This document shows positions 23,201-33,100 of a stretch of 64,000 nucleotides of DNA, piece after piece. The stretch comes from Chondrosia reniformis. Lineage: Eukaryota; Porifera; Demospongiae; Chondrillida; Chondrillidae. The translations under genes and the position numbers were made by a program. Within the stretch, counting starts at the first letter, position 1; every line of letters starts with the position of its first letter. Location of the stretch: positions 775,401 through 839,400 of the forward strand of contig OX359198.1 in the NCBI GenBank assembly GCA_947172415.1. Direction: 5' to 3'. The notes under the pieces are model-generated. The model saw nothing but the letters and a program-made list of their open reading frames with translations. It had not been told where the DNA came from and did no database searches.

Positions 23201-23901
23201 ATCACTGTGTATATCAAGGTCATAAAGGTCACCTTACCACCTTAAAGGTCAAGCATGAGTTATTCTAATAATGGTCTGTCCTATACTTGACCGATTTGTT
23301 TGTGTATATAAAATATGCTCATGTAAATGCAGGTCTCTTCAGTAGTACATTACTTACTAGAAGGAAATTTTTTAACACTGCGGGCCGCATTATGCACAGA
23401 TGAGGAAGCATGGAGCTCGGCCAGGTATGGTACTCCGTTACCCGTCTGAGATAGGGTGGCTTGCCCAGCCGTTACGTTGTTCATGCATCCGTTCCATGAT
23501 TTGTAACTGCATGGATGCGAGTTTACGACAAACTCGGACCACCCCGCCCCGGGCCAGTGGTAGTCTGGATGACACTCATTCGACCATGATCCAGTAAAAG
23601 TGACGTCGTATTCAACACTCCTGTCTACTTTGCAACAACAACGTTTACCGTACGAGCCGTGAAATTCCAGATAGTCTGTAGATTTGCAGCAGCAATCGGG
23701 GAGAGAGTTGCAAGATGGAGGCCTTTCTTCCATCTGCTGGAAGCACCGTGGAGGTTCTATCGAGTAAACAAGGAATTGTCAAAAAATCTATTCTTATATG
23801 ACAGTATATAGCTATTCTATACCTCCAACTATGCATTCCGGTTCATTTCCTTGCACGGCGAGGGCTAGAGCTATAGATAGAAGTACCAGCAGCCCCGACA
23901 T
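14271..23901 (-). CDS. Secreted multi-spondin_N protein with C-terminal NTR-like module
   Basis: A large secreted protein, about 2,000 aa. Exons by eye: E1 23823-23901 (signal peptide MSGLLVLLSIALALAVQG), E2 23358-23756 plus E3 21175-21483 (first spondin_N domain, split), then one complete domain per exon: E4 19747-20493, E5 18844-19614, E6 17903-18676, E7 17046-17783, E8 16156-16926, E9 14876-15988. Each domain shows the spondin_N pattern: YxVTFxGTWSxxCHPDYY, WSPLTGVSH, WNGCM, LAPSxDRMMGV and LQLC. Each is preceded by a Cys cluster (SCSTCCCNSS) and followed by a short Pro/Cys linker (CVCQPKG). Exons E2-E9 are phase 1-1. The last exons (about 14665-14740 and 14271-about 14590) resemble an NTR module: CAC, then FCSVKDLFVVRGLL, with CL and YLMVG later. 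The E9-to-NTR junction does not keep frame as I place it, so a micro-exon or error is likely there. Thrombospondin repeats, usual in F-spondin, are absent. Confidence 0.8.
14876..19614 (-). repeat. Tandem exon-intron duplication block, 2,688-bp offset
   Basis: E9-intron-E8 (about 15300-16926) recurs as E6-intron-E5 (about 17990-19614) at a constant 2,688-bp offset. Exons are near-identical, and the intron 15989-16155 is essentially base-for-base identical to 18677-18843. E7 with its flanking introns (16927-17045 and 17784-17902) is a further near-identical copy of E8. Intron identity points to recent unequal exchange or gene conversion. Confidence 0.9.
14925..15290 (-). repeat. Coding 57-nt repeat: Gly/Pro/Thr/Arg linker in E9
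   Basis: Five tandem 57-nt units encode GPRGNVTREPPTGGPRPTG (19 residues), followed C-terminally by shorter PPTGGPR and PPTGGSR units. Each long unit contains one N-glycosylation sequon (NVT). It makes a stalk after the seventh spondin_N domain and is absent from the otherwise matching exon E6. Confidence 0.9.
20595..20745 (+). mobile_element. Dispersed repeat family 1 copy, diverged
   Basis: CACTGATGAAGGGTGG, then CTCATCCAAAG and TTTAGTTCCCTATAGG, in the order seen in the longer copy at 36125-36350. It lies in the E4-E3 intron of the spondin gene. Confidence 0.6.
20790..20979. mobile_element. MITE-like element with CAGGGCTG termini
   Basis: Begins CAGGGCTGTATGTAG and ends CTATGCAGCCCTG: about 14-bp imperfect terminal inverted repeats of the hAT-like CAGGG type. 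TAAAT is repeated directly at both flanks (only 5 bp clearly; hAT would give 8). The interior is G-rich and non-coding. Confidence 0.55.
21684..21735. mobile_element. 38-bp perfect palindrome flanked by 7-bp direct repeats
   Basis: Positions 21691-21728 equal their own reverse complement over all 38 bases, centred on CATATG. GTCAAAT lies immediately before (21684-21690) and after (21729-21735). A related repeat at about 57923-57950 has the surrounding sequence with a single GTCAAAT (57926-57932) and no palindrome, so it looks like the empty site. Confidence 0.8.
21997..22066 (-). mobile_element. Small fold-back element with CTGATGA core
   Basis: TTGGAATAGAACATT and AATGTTCTATTCCAA form 15-bp perfect arms. 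Between them, the reverse strand reads GCTGATGAAGATCTACGGGTT, the core of the fold-back family. It lies in spondin-gene intron 2. Confidence 0.65.
22545..22737 (+). mobile_element. Dispersed repeat family 1 copy
   Basis: GGGTCACTGATGAAAGGTTGG, CGGCCCAGTGGAGAAGAAG, TGTATCCTCATCCAAAGCTC and TAGCATGTAAGAAAAATGG, ending in GATTATTCAT: the full order of the family. Confidence 0.7.
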
Positions 23902-23964
23902 ACCGAACTGCACATACAACAATAGCTATTATTGCTGGTATACCGGTTGGTACTACGACAAAAG

Positions 23965-23972
23965 TATTTATA
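23965..23972 (-). promoter_or_regulatory. TATA box of the spondin/NTR gene
   Basis: The reverse strand reads CTCTATAAATACTTTTG, with TATAAATA about 64 bp upstream of the signal-peptide ATG (23899-23901). Distance and sequence suit a TATA promoter with a short leader. Inferred from motif and position only. Confidence 0.55.
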
Positions 23973-24277
23973 GAGGTTAGTGTCCATTGCATTGCGACGG
24001 AACGTGACCATCTTTTGTTGAAAACCTAGCCACCCACGTAAGTGCATTATCTTCGTGTGCGGATGGACAATTAGCTAGGTTTCTAACTGTTAAATTCTCT
24101 GGTTATGTAGTATAGAGAATGTGAGAGAATATACGAGTATCTTCGAGTTGAAATTGTCAAGAGTGTAACAATACCTATTATGACATAGTTGCTGCATTTG
24201 CAAGTACATAAGTACTTAATAATAGAAGGATATAGAGCACTGAGAATTTTGCAATAAAACATAACACATTTTTTGAA
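23973..24277. other. Intergenic between spondin gene promoter and LIN37 3' end
   Basis: About 300 bp. An AATAAA at about 24251 lies on the + strand only. No gene seen. Confidence 0.4.
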
Positions 24278-26330
24278 TTAAGTGGTGTCTTGTTCTAAAG
24301 GTACAAAAAGTGTCTTTAATAACTTCAAGCTTGCAATGTAACGCTTCTGGTTGAGATGTGAACTTTCCTGACATTTTCTCTTAATACCCTTCCATCTCTT
24401 GATATGACTGGCTTTCAACTCGTCCATGTAAAAATCCTTGAAGAAATGGAGGAGAAGCATTTCAGGGTTATAAAAATATTTTATCAAAATATAAAATATT
24501 TTAATTGCCAGGATTAACTTGGAAACCAACTTTGTCAATTTCTTCCATTATATCGTTGGCTCGTTTCTGGTTATTAGATAGTGAGTCGGGAATCTCTGGG
24601 TCTTCTTTAGGCAGAGGAGAAGGAAGCTTGTAGATATAGCCATTCTACATGAAGAGATGAGCAATTTTAATATCAGTTGAGATTTTCTGTAGTTTTCATT
24701 AGGCAACTGAGTTAGCTAGGTACTGCTAAATGAAATTCTTCCATAATCAAATGAAATCTAGTGTTACTATCATTTTTGGAGAAATTCCAAAATAAATCAA
24801 CTCGAATTACCAAACATTTCTGCATGCTACTACAAGTGATGAAGTGCTGAGTACAAAAAGTGACTGATATAGGGCACGAATGACATTGTACGTATATACT
24901 CAGCACCTTCTGATGACTGTAGTTCTGGGACTACCAATATTTAGTAATTTAGAAATTATTTTGTCTATATAGTACATTTTGCTGCAGATACAATAACAGC
25001 CATGATACCCTACCCGGCCAATCATGCTTTTATCACATGCTAAGAGCATATTGATAGCACAAGAGATGAACACTTCTATGGGTACTGTGTAAACGTACAT
25101 TATCAATTGCAACAGTTAGCGTGTCCAGCGGTTTGATGGAGGATGCAATGGGCTGTGCTGAGGGGGAGGGGTCTGATGCAGTGGGCGGGTCATCTCGGTT
25201 GCTTTTCACCCACTCACGACAGATTGAGTATAGAGAGGAATCTTCATGGAATTTAGAGAGATCAACTTTTTGATCAAATAGCGTCATAAAATGCTGGTTT
25301 GGATCAGTGTTTAGTTCACTTGAATAGTCTACTAAAGAATGGAGATGAGTGGGTGGATAAGTAGATAGATGGGTGGATGGATGGGTGGATGGGTGGATGA
25401 ATGGATGAGTGGATAGATGGGTATATGGATGGGTGGATGGGTGGGTGGATAAGTAGATAGATGGGTGGATAGACGGGTGGATGGATGAGTGGGTGGATGG
25501 ATGGATGGGTGGGTGGATGGGTTGATAGGTTGATGATAAAAGTAAGTTAGGTTCACCTTCATGACTAAACTGTTTAGTGATTCTTTTCTTCTTCTTTCTT
25601 GGAGATTTACCTGATTTAGATCTAGCACTTCGAAAAAACACATTACAAAATATTACTATTTGGTGCTTAGGTCTATTCTATTCGTATGCTTCCCTACGCT
25701 CATATACTTGTTGTTCAGGATCATATATCTTACATATATCATATAAAGTGTTAAATATCCTCATCATTTGACTCGCGGGACTTTATCCCACCCACCCATG
25801 CTCATATCAAGGTCACAATACCGTCAGACAAGCCCTTTAAACAGGCAGTATACTCACTCTTTCTTTTCTGGGCTCTTTTGCAAGCTCAGCAGTCCTTTGG
25901 CTCCTTCCTCAATGTAATCATCATACACTATTAAATCTTTCTGCACATCAGCTACAGCACTATTATATATACATTTAATAATAATAATAATAATAATAAT
26001 ATATTAGGGCAATGAAACTGCATATAATTGATATACTGTATATATAGTCTAGTCAAGAAAATCTTACATATATTATAGTAACCTCAACCAACCATATGCC
26101 TACGTATTGCAGAATTATACTCTACAGCACATACATTCTGTTACTATGTCAGTAGAGACAGTGTGGTTGGCCCTAGAAACACTTAGGCACTTACAAATCT
26201 TCCTCTTTTGCCTTTTCGACAAGATTTTCTAAAATGTTGTACAATCGCAAACGACCTGGAATGGGACGATACGAACATCATATTTAGAGCTATAGATCGG
26301 CCAGACAATCAGACCTTTCTTCTTGTCCAT
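24278..26330 (-). CDS. LIN37: LIN37, MuvB/DREAM complex subunit
   Basis: A 255-aa protein (human LIN37 is about 246). LIN37 is a MuvB core subunit that represses cell-cycle genes in the DREAM complex. Exons by eye: 26315-26330, 26195-26255, 25858-25959, 25557-25627, 25099-25331, 24519-24644, 24278-24436; phases agree throughout and sum to 256 codons including the stop. Family matches: an N-terminal helix [19 protein letters not shown] (cf. LDAVLQCLLEK), a basic patch SPRKKKKR, the core [14 protein letters not shown] with [10 protein letters not shown] (cf. LFDRSVDLAQF, PLYPICRAWM), YKLPSPLP (cf. YKLPPPTPP), and the C-terminal [20 protein letters not shown] (cf. [20 protein letters not shown]). 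The first exon has only 16 coding bases. It is divergent from RAD52. The 24519 donor could lie one or two GTs further upstream. Confidence 0.87.
25338..25530. repeat. GGAT/GGGT tetranucleotide microsatellite, LIN37 intron
   Basis: Runs of GGATGGGTGGATGGAT with TAGATAGATGGG interruptions fill the intron between LIN37 exons 4 and 5. The reverse-frame THPSIHPS reading is a repeat artefact. Confidence 0.92.
25761..25800. mobile_element. Single arm related to the 43332-43437 inverted-repeat element
   Basis: TCATCATTTGACTCG ... TTTATCCCACCCACCC resembles the terminal arm of the element at 43332-43437 (ATCATTTGACTTGGGATTTT in one orientation). No second arm seen nearby. Lies in a LIN37 intron. Confidence 0.4.
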
Positions 26331-26442
26331 AAATATCTCCCGCTACAGATTCTTATAAAAATTGGAATTCGAATGGAAAATATACGCTAGGTAATTATAT
26401 AAATTTTAATATACGCCGAGGAGATTGGAGGGAAATCCAAAA
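26331..26442. promoter_or_regulatory. Bidirectional LIN37 / RAD52 promoter
   Basis: Only 112 bp separate the divergent start codons of LIN37 (26328-26330) and RAD52 (26443-26445). The segment holds TTCGAA at 26368-26373, a permitted form of the CHR element through which MuvB complexes bind cell-cycle promoters. TTCGAA is palindromic and common, so its role here is inference. No clear E2F site. Confidence 0.6.
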
Positions 26443-29396
26443 ATGGACTGCAACTTCGGTCAGGTGCGCTGTTGTTATTTCAACATTGTTTGGCATTAAA
26501 AATAGGTTGTATCCCTGTATGTAGATCTTGTGTCTACTGCTGATTTGTAGGTGCCGTATCAGGAGCGAGAGCGAATAGCGCTTCAGTCGGCGCTGGGACA
26601 GAAGCTAGGAGTTGAGTACATCAGTCAAAGGGCTGGAGCGGGAGGACAAAAGGTATTAACTTGGGGTGGGGTGGGGTGCTTCATTCATGTACAGTCCTTA
26701 AGATAAATGATTGTTTATTTTTGTGACATATCATGCAAACATTAAAATGCTTACAGACAATTCGTGTTTATATACATAATTCAAACACTTCATTAGGATT
26801 GTTCAGTGCAGACTGGAAGGTATTTCACATGAATCAGCACTTACTACAGCAATATGATAAATTAGCACTTAAAGATCACTACTTTACTCTAGTATTACCT
26901 TCACACAAATAGAAGATTTGATAGAAATATGATTGAAGAAAGTGAAATGATTATTAGTGATTGGTGAAAATTACTTCCAGTGCTGTATGCCTTCTACCCA
27001 TGCAGATTGCGTATATTGAGGGCTGGAAGCTGGTAAACTTGGCCAATGAGGTGTTTGGGTTCAACGGATGGTCCCACTCCGTCACACACATGAATATTGA
27101 CTTTATTGAGGAGAATGGTGGAAAGTTCTTTGTGGGAGTTTGTGCATTTGTAAAGGTAAGATATATAAGTATATAGTCATGGTTATGCGTACACTTGAGA
27201 GCTACGTATATCTACAGGATAATAATCTTACAAAATTATTTATTGATGTTTATAAGAACTACATCCTACCTACCCCATATACAGACCTACCTACCCCATA
27301 TATAGACCTACCTACCCCATATATAGACCTACCTACCCCATATATAGACCTACCTACCCCATATATAGACCTACCTACCCCATATATAGACCTACCTACC
27401 CCATATATAGACCTACCTACCCCATATATAGACCTACCTACCCCATATATAGACCTACCTACCCCATATATAGACCTACCTACCCCATATATAGACCTAC
27501 CTACCCCATATATAGACCTACCTACCCCATATATAGACCTACCTACCCCATATACAGACCTACCTACCCCATATATAGACCCACTGATCTATTCTGTTAG
27601 ATTTACCAAAAGGTCACTTTCTCTGTAGGTTCAGTTAAGAGATGGAGTGTATCATGAAGATGTTGGATATGGTGTGTCTGAGGGTATGAGGTCCAAAGCA
27701 CTCTCATTAGAGAAGGCTCGTAAAGAGGCAGCCACTGACGGGCTGAAGAGAGCTCTGAAGTGATGATTGCACAATAACAGGGTCTCATTTTGCAATACTT
27801 ATTTTAATGATAGATAAGTATTCACAACTTATTTATATACTGCATCTAAAAAGCCATTCATATCATGCAACTATATACACTGCTGTATATGTAAGGTTCT
27901 TTAAGTTTTAAGGAAAAGGTTTACTAAAAAGTATTTTTAGTAAACCTTTTGGACCTTAAATCTTCACACATTTTATAATTGTTGGAGCATTCACATATAC
28001 ACACTGTATCTATGTACAGATATGTAATATATGAATTTATTCCAAATGTGATTTAATACAGACATTTTGGAAATGTGATGGGAAATTGCTTGAGTAATAA
28101 GCAGTACCTTAAACAAGTTAACCGACTTCCAAATAAGGACACTGAACGAATTTTAGAATCAAATTTAAAACATCCAAATCAGTCCCACCCTCTGATCCAC
28201 AATCTGAGGAATAGACCACATCAAATGGATCCAAAAGAACATCAAAAGGAACAAACACCACTCAAACAGCCTCAACCGGAAACTCCTAAAAATGAGCCTT
28301 TAGATCAAGGTAAAGTATATGTACTAGCACACATACTAATTTAAGACACTATTTTCCTACGTATGTATATATAGCAAGGTTTCTTCAGAAAACATCACAA
28401 GGGGGATACAGTAGATCAAAATTTTGAGAGGGTTGCCTACCTACGTAGTTCATTGTGCCTGTTTGCTATTAAAAATTAGCAATTTGACTTCTTCAAGGGG
28501 AGAAAATGCCCCTTACTCCGCCCACTCTAACAGAACCCTGTATTTATATGACTTGTGACTAATAGCTTGTTGATTAGCTGAGACTTAAATTTAGAGAGGC
28601 TTTGATGAGTAGTTTGTTTTGTAATAGTAGCTGCAATCAAGCAAGAGCCAGTTGAGTTGGAATCTTGTGCGTCTAGCCTTCCTGTGATAGAGCCTTCTTC
28701 AGCTGAGACTACGGACCAGAGGAAGCTTCGACTGGCCAAGCAGCAAGAACTACAGAAAAAGTGGAGGGAGAAGAGAACTAGTTCTGGTTCGATGGAAGGA
28801 GAGGGGAATGATGTAGAGGCCAGTAAAATAGAGGGTGATCCAATACCAGTAGGTATGTATAAGTGTACAACCCAGGTGTTAGCCCTGTTTAAGATGTCTT
28901 ATCTGCATGACTGTTAGGCTGCAATCCAATGATTACTTATGGAATATGTGATAGGAATAATTAATGACAGAGTAGGTATAGCATGTAGTATTAGATTTTT
29001 CACATATTCTAGACTTTATGTACTTGGTTGGTCAGGTGTTATATCTCCCTGTAAAAAGCCTATAGGGAACTAAGCCTGGAGAGAGCTTTGGATGAAGATA
29101 CAGGAGTCTTTTCCTCTCTTTTCTTTCTTTTTTATTCTCTTTCTTCTTTTCTTCGCTTTCTTCTTCCACTGTACTTCTGTGTTCTTAACCTTACAGTCTA
29201 CCTCTCTTGTGCAGATGACCCTGAATTTTGGGATTTCATGCTTGCCACTCAGGATGTGAAACAGGTATTGCGTAACTCTCCCAATAAGCCTCCAATTCAA
29301 GGCAACTCCACTGATGGTCATGTGGTAAAAAGGGCTCAGGTGATAGACAATAAGAAATTGAGCACTGAATCGCTACCAAAAAGATTAAAAAAGTAG
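26443..29396 (+). CDS. RAD52: RAD52 single-strand annealing protein
   Basis: A 352-aa nuclear recombination protein; RAD52 forms a ring that anneals complementary single strands and mediates strand exchange. Exons by eye: 26443-26463, 26551-26652, 27006-27155, 27629-27759, 28062-28309, 28628-28852, 29215-29396, all in phase. The N-terminal ring domain is complete: [20 protein letters not shown], then [66 protein letters not shown] and NCLSNKQYL, close to vertebrate RAD52. The C-terminal half is charged, Gln/Pro-rich and weakly conserved, as in the family, and ends [10 protein letters not shown] ... KRLKK. The reading frame runs two codons past the 27759 donor to a TGA, which could mislead single-exon calls. 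Confidence 0.95.
27265..27587. repeat. 21-bp minisatellite, about 15 copies, RAD52 intron
   Basis: A CCTACCCCATATATAGACCTA-type 21-bp unit in an intron. Because the period is seven codons, a (PTPYIDL)n frame stays open through it; there is no sign that it is translated. Confidence 0.93.
27907..27960. repeat. Near-perfect hairpin, RAD52 intron
   Basis: AAAAGGTTTACTAAAAA (27914-27930) and its exact complement (27934-27950) enclose a 3-nt loop. TTAAGG and CCTTAA extend the stem outside with a small bulge. Possibly a tiny fold-back element or a cruciform-prone site. Confidence 0.75.
28960..29115 (-). mobile_element. Dispersed repeat family 1 fragment, RAD52 intron
   Basis: GCATGTAGTATTAGATTTTTCA near 28978, then GCCTATAGGGAACTAAGCC and GAGAGCTTTGGATGAAGATA up to 29105: the reverse-complement family order, with an interruption. 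Confidence 0.55.
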
Positions 29397-30171
29397 TGTG
29401 ATAATGAGTTGCAACATACATTGTGATATTATACAAATTTCTTTGGAACCTGTATACTTTATGTATACACACATACCTACATACATGTACGTATAAGTGT
29501 GCTTGGAGCATCCACATTAATGGCCTCCATATTGTGTGAGGAACCCTCTCTTGTGAGGAATAAAGTGTTGTACATTTTAAATGTAAAGTGCTGTCTGGCC
29601 CAGTGGAGCAGAAGAAGAAAGAGAATTAGACTCCTGTATCCTCATCAAAATCTCACCTGGTCCTTAAAGGCTTTTTAATTTATTACAAAGTTGGCATAGC
29701 CATGTAGGAAAATGGTGTATTAGATTATTCATATATTCAATCAGGGGTATATGCCAAATAGAATTAACATTTCATGCTATGTGTATGAATTGTGTATAAT
29801 ATGAAAATGTATGTACATACGTATATATTTATGATTCTAGGTGCTATGTATGCACATCTAACATTTGAGAGATATACGTATACCTTAAGTACTGTATTAA
29901 TGCTTCAAGTCTTTACTTTATTGAATATTGTTTCTCACTTTATGATTTAGGTGAATTTTGTAACATACAATATATACAGGAACACAAAGGCAATCTGTAA
30001 TATTTTTAACTTATTTTACGTACATAAATAATTATAACTGAAATAAATAATGTTATATACTGCACATTCATGCTAAATTAAAGTGTTACTAATAACAATC
30101 AATTTAATGTTTTGTCCTTCACTGAGTTATATACTACACGTAACGTATAGTCCATTGCATTTCGTTGGTCT
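29397..30171. other. RAD52-Wnt convergent intergenic region
   Basis: 775 bp between convergent genes, carrying a family 1 copy at 29590-29740 (CTGGCCCAGTGGAGCAGAAG ... TAGATTATTCAT). The rest is AT-rich with GTACGTATA-type runs. No gene seen. Confidence 0.6.
29590..29740 (+). mobile_element. Dispersed repeat family 1 copy
   Basis: Has CTGGCCCAGTGGAGCAGAAG, CTCCTGTATCCTCATC, GCATAGCCATGTAGGAAAATGG and a GATTATTCATAT end, in family order. Confidence 0.65.
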
Positions 30172-33100
30172 TCATAAACAGTAGTATTTAGATACAGTCT
30201 CAATGCAGGTGTCACATTCAACATAGCAACAGTGAACATAGCGACATCGACACTTATAAGTACGCTCTTCTTCCCGAACCTCGTAACCACGGTTACAGCA
30301 TAAATTTTTGCAACTGTTTAGTCCTTCGTTATCAAGTTGACACTCTCTTCCCTGCGTCCCCAGTGACCCAACTCTGAGGAAGTATATACAGAACATGAAT
30401 TACACTATACATACATGTATACAAGTATGTACATAGTGAATTAGATGTACCCATGCATGGGTCTAATGTCTGTATCTACCTATCTTTAATACAGGCTTTG
30501 CAGTATAATACCCAAAGGACATGTATAGATTACTTGCATTATTTGCCCAAGCATGAAGCCATTCAATTCCAAGGAGCATGATCTCCATCTTATCTTGCTA
30601 TTGATTGGGCAGGCATGATACCAATCTCAAGATAAGACTAATAATTACATAGGTCAAGATCGTGGTTGGTTTGAGCGCATAGACATGGATAATCTATGGT
30701 TTGAGACACATTATATTCATTGACCACAACCATTTGTATGTATTACACTGTAATTATAAAGCTAATAGGAGGTGGCCAGAAATTTTGGCTGGAAGAATAT
30801 TTGGCAGATTGCTTAGCCTATGTAGTTTTTCTCCTGTGATTGATGGTGATACATAAATTCCAAAGTGGGTATATATACATGCGTATATATTGCTGATGCA
30901 TTATTGCTGATGAAGACCTACAGGTTGAAACGTTCAATCTAGCTTGATTTTTGTTGCAGATACGTAGCTACAATAAACTTATCTATCATACGTCCGTATA
31001 TGTAATATACTGTATCATACAACATTGTACGTACCTTTCATTTCTTTCACAATAGCTAGGTGGATCAATGAGGTAGACCAGATCCATCACAGTAGGAGGT
31101 AGCTCCCTGGAGTCAATGGGAACGAGGCTTTGTTTTCCGAGGCTCTTAACAGCTGTAGACTTTATTGCACTTTCATATCTTGTGACTAGGTCCTGGGCAA
31201 TGTTGCCAAAGAGAGGGAGTGACACCCAACAGGTCTTTAAGCTGCAAGATCCGGACAAACCATGACAACGACAGCGAATCTGAAGATTCTCCTCCACAGC
31301 CTAAATCAAGAGAAAACATATGTTGCTTAGTTACATCTACTTTTCATGTCAACCAATCACATCAGTGGAAAATTTATAGGGGTGTAGTACCCCTACTGAA
31401 TTTGAGTGGGTAGTTACCATACTTTAAATTTTTAAAATAACAGACTAAACTTCCTCTTTAATTGTCCCATCCTGCATATCCTGAAAACTAGCCATATACG
31501 TATTAAGGACAGATCTGGAATACACTATTTATTACATTAGCACTCTTTTATAGTGGAGCGTAAAACATGTAGCTATTCACATGCAGAATATAAATATTTG
31601 ACACTACTGTTTTCACAAAGATGCCAAGGACATACAGTGGAAACTATATATGATTAGTCACCTCTCTAGGACAGTAGTTTGATTAAAGTGGTCACTTTAA
31701 TCCAGTCCCATGCAAAAATTCACATTTATTTATTATAATTAATGATAATTCAGTCATGCATCTAATACATCCAGATACACTAGGTCTTATATAGGTGACT
31801 AGAAAGGTTCCACTGTATATAACAAATATGGCTGCTTATTGTGTGTCCAGTGAGTATATGTGCTTACCTTTCTACCAGCTTCAAAGTTGTGTTGGATCAT
31901 AAGCTCACTGGGTTCTAGGTCTCTCTCCAGACCTACAAAGGCTCTGTCTCCGAGTTCTTTGGTGAATCTGTAGCCATACTCAAAGTTGTCCCCACAGCCT
32001 CCCCAGAAGAAGGATCCGTCTGCCGGTCTGGTCTTTGGCGTGCTGTCACAGGAGCACTTACGCAATGACTGCTGCTTACACTTTCTGGCAATAACACTGA
32101 CATAGGCAGCACTGACAATTGCTTGCGTAAATGCAGTCTCTGGAGTGTCTGTATACGAACATAAGTAAAGCAACTAAAATATACATAATATATAGCAGCT
32201 ATATGTATGTATATATTATCCGTATATATGAATAATCAAAGTGATAATCAAACCATAATCATTCTCAAACACCTTGAAGTAAATAGGGAAAAAAACATGA
32301 AAGAAATAATTGCTGGGAATTGTACCCTGACTATAACCCACAATGTTCTGCCACCGAGTTACAATTGGCATAGCAATGAGTGGTTATTTGTATAAATAGC
32401 CTTCTAAAGATAAATGTTTAAATTTTGAATAGATATTCATTTTATTCATACATACATACGTACATGTAAGCAATTACCCAAAATCAAATCTCAGGTTTCA
32501 AGGGTATATATGAAACCTATGTATTTGAAACTCTTTGAACTGCTAGGTTTCAAAATGTATAAAGGACCTGGTATGTTGGAATGTTACTTGGAAAGGGAGC
32601 TGTGAAAAACTTGAAACCTGTGAAATTAATCTATTAGCACATGTTTCACCTTTTAAAACCTTGTAATTCACAAGAAATTTCAAATAGGTTTCATCCATAT
32701 ATACAGGTACATGGTACTAAATATTTACAATTCTATGAACAAAATAAACAAGTTATTTAGTCTAATTTGTCTAGTCATTAATATGTAGAAAATAGTCACT
32801 TAATTACCTCTAGATGTAGAGACTAGGAAGTCATCATGATGATCCACAGAAGCTGAACAGTTCCATTTTCTCTGAGAGAACTGTCTCTGGCATTCCTGAA
32901 CAGCTACAGCTACTGTCTCCACACTGCTAAACACGCTGTCCTGGTTACTGTAACAATATTCTCTCTGAGAAGCAGTCAGACTGGGAGCTGTGCAGATTGC
33001 ATCCTCTCCACTGTTCATTCCACTAGCTGCCAAACTGAGAGTCCTATTTGGACATATAGGTATACATAGACATGGGTATATATGGACATAAGGTATATTT

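Noticed and set aside
25332-25643. THPSIHPS-rich protein
   Set aside because: GGAT repeat in a LIN37 intron read through; removing the intron restores the LIN37 frame (HE-VDYSS).
27140-27628. 162-codon frame with (PTPYIDL)n repeats
   Set aside because: A 21-bp intronic minisatellite within RAD52; flanking splice sites and RAD52 exons are clear on both sides.
28375-28545. Second CAGGGTT-type hAT-like element in a RAD52 intron
   Set aside because: AGAACCCTGT at the right has only a poor partner (GCAAGGTTTCT) at the left and no clear target duplication.
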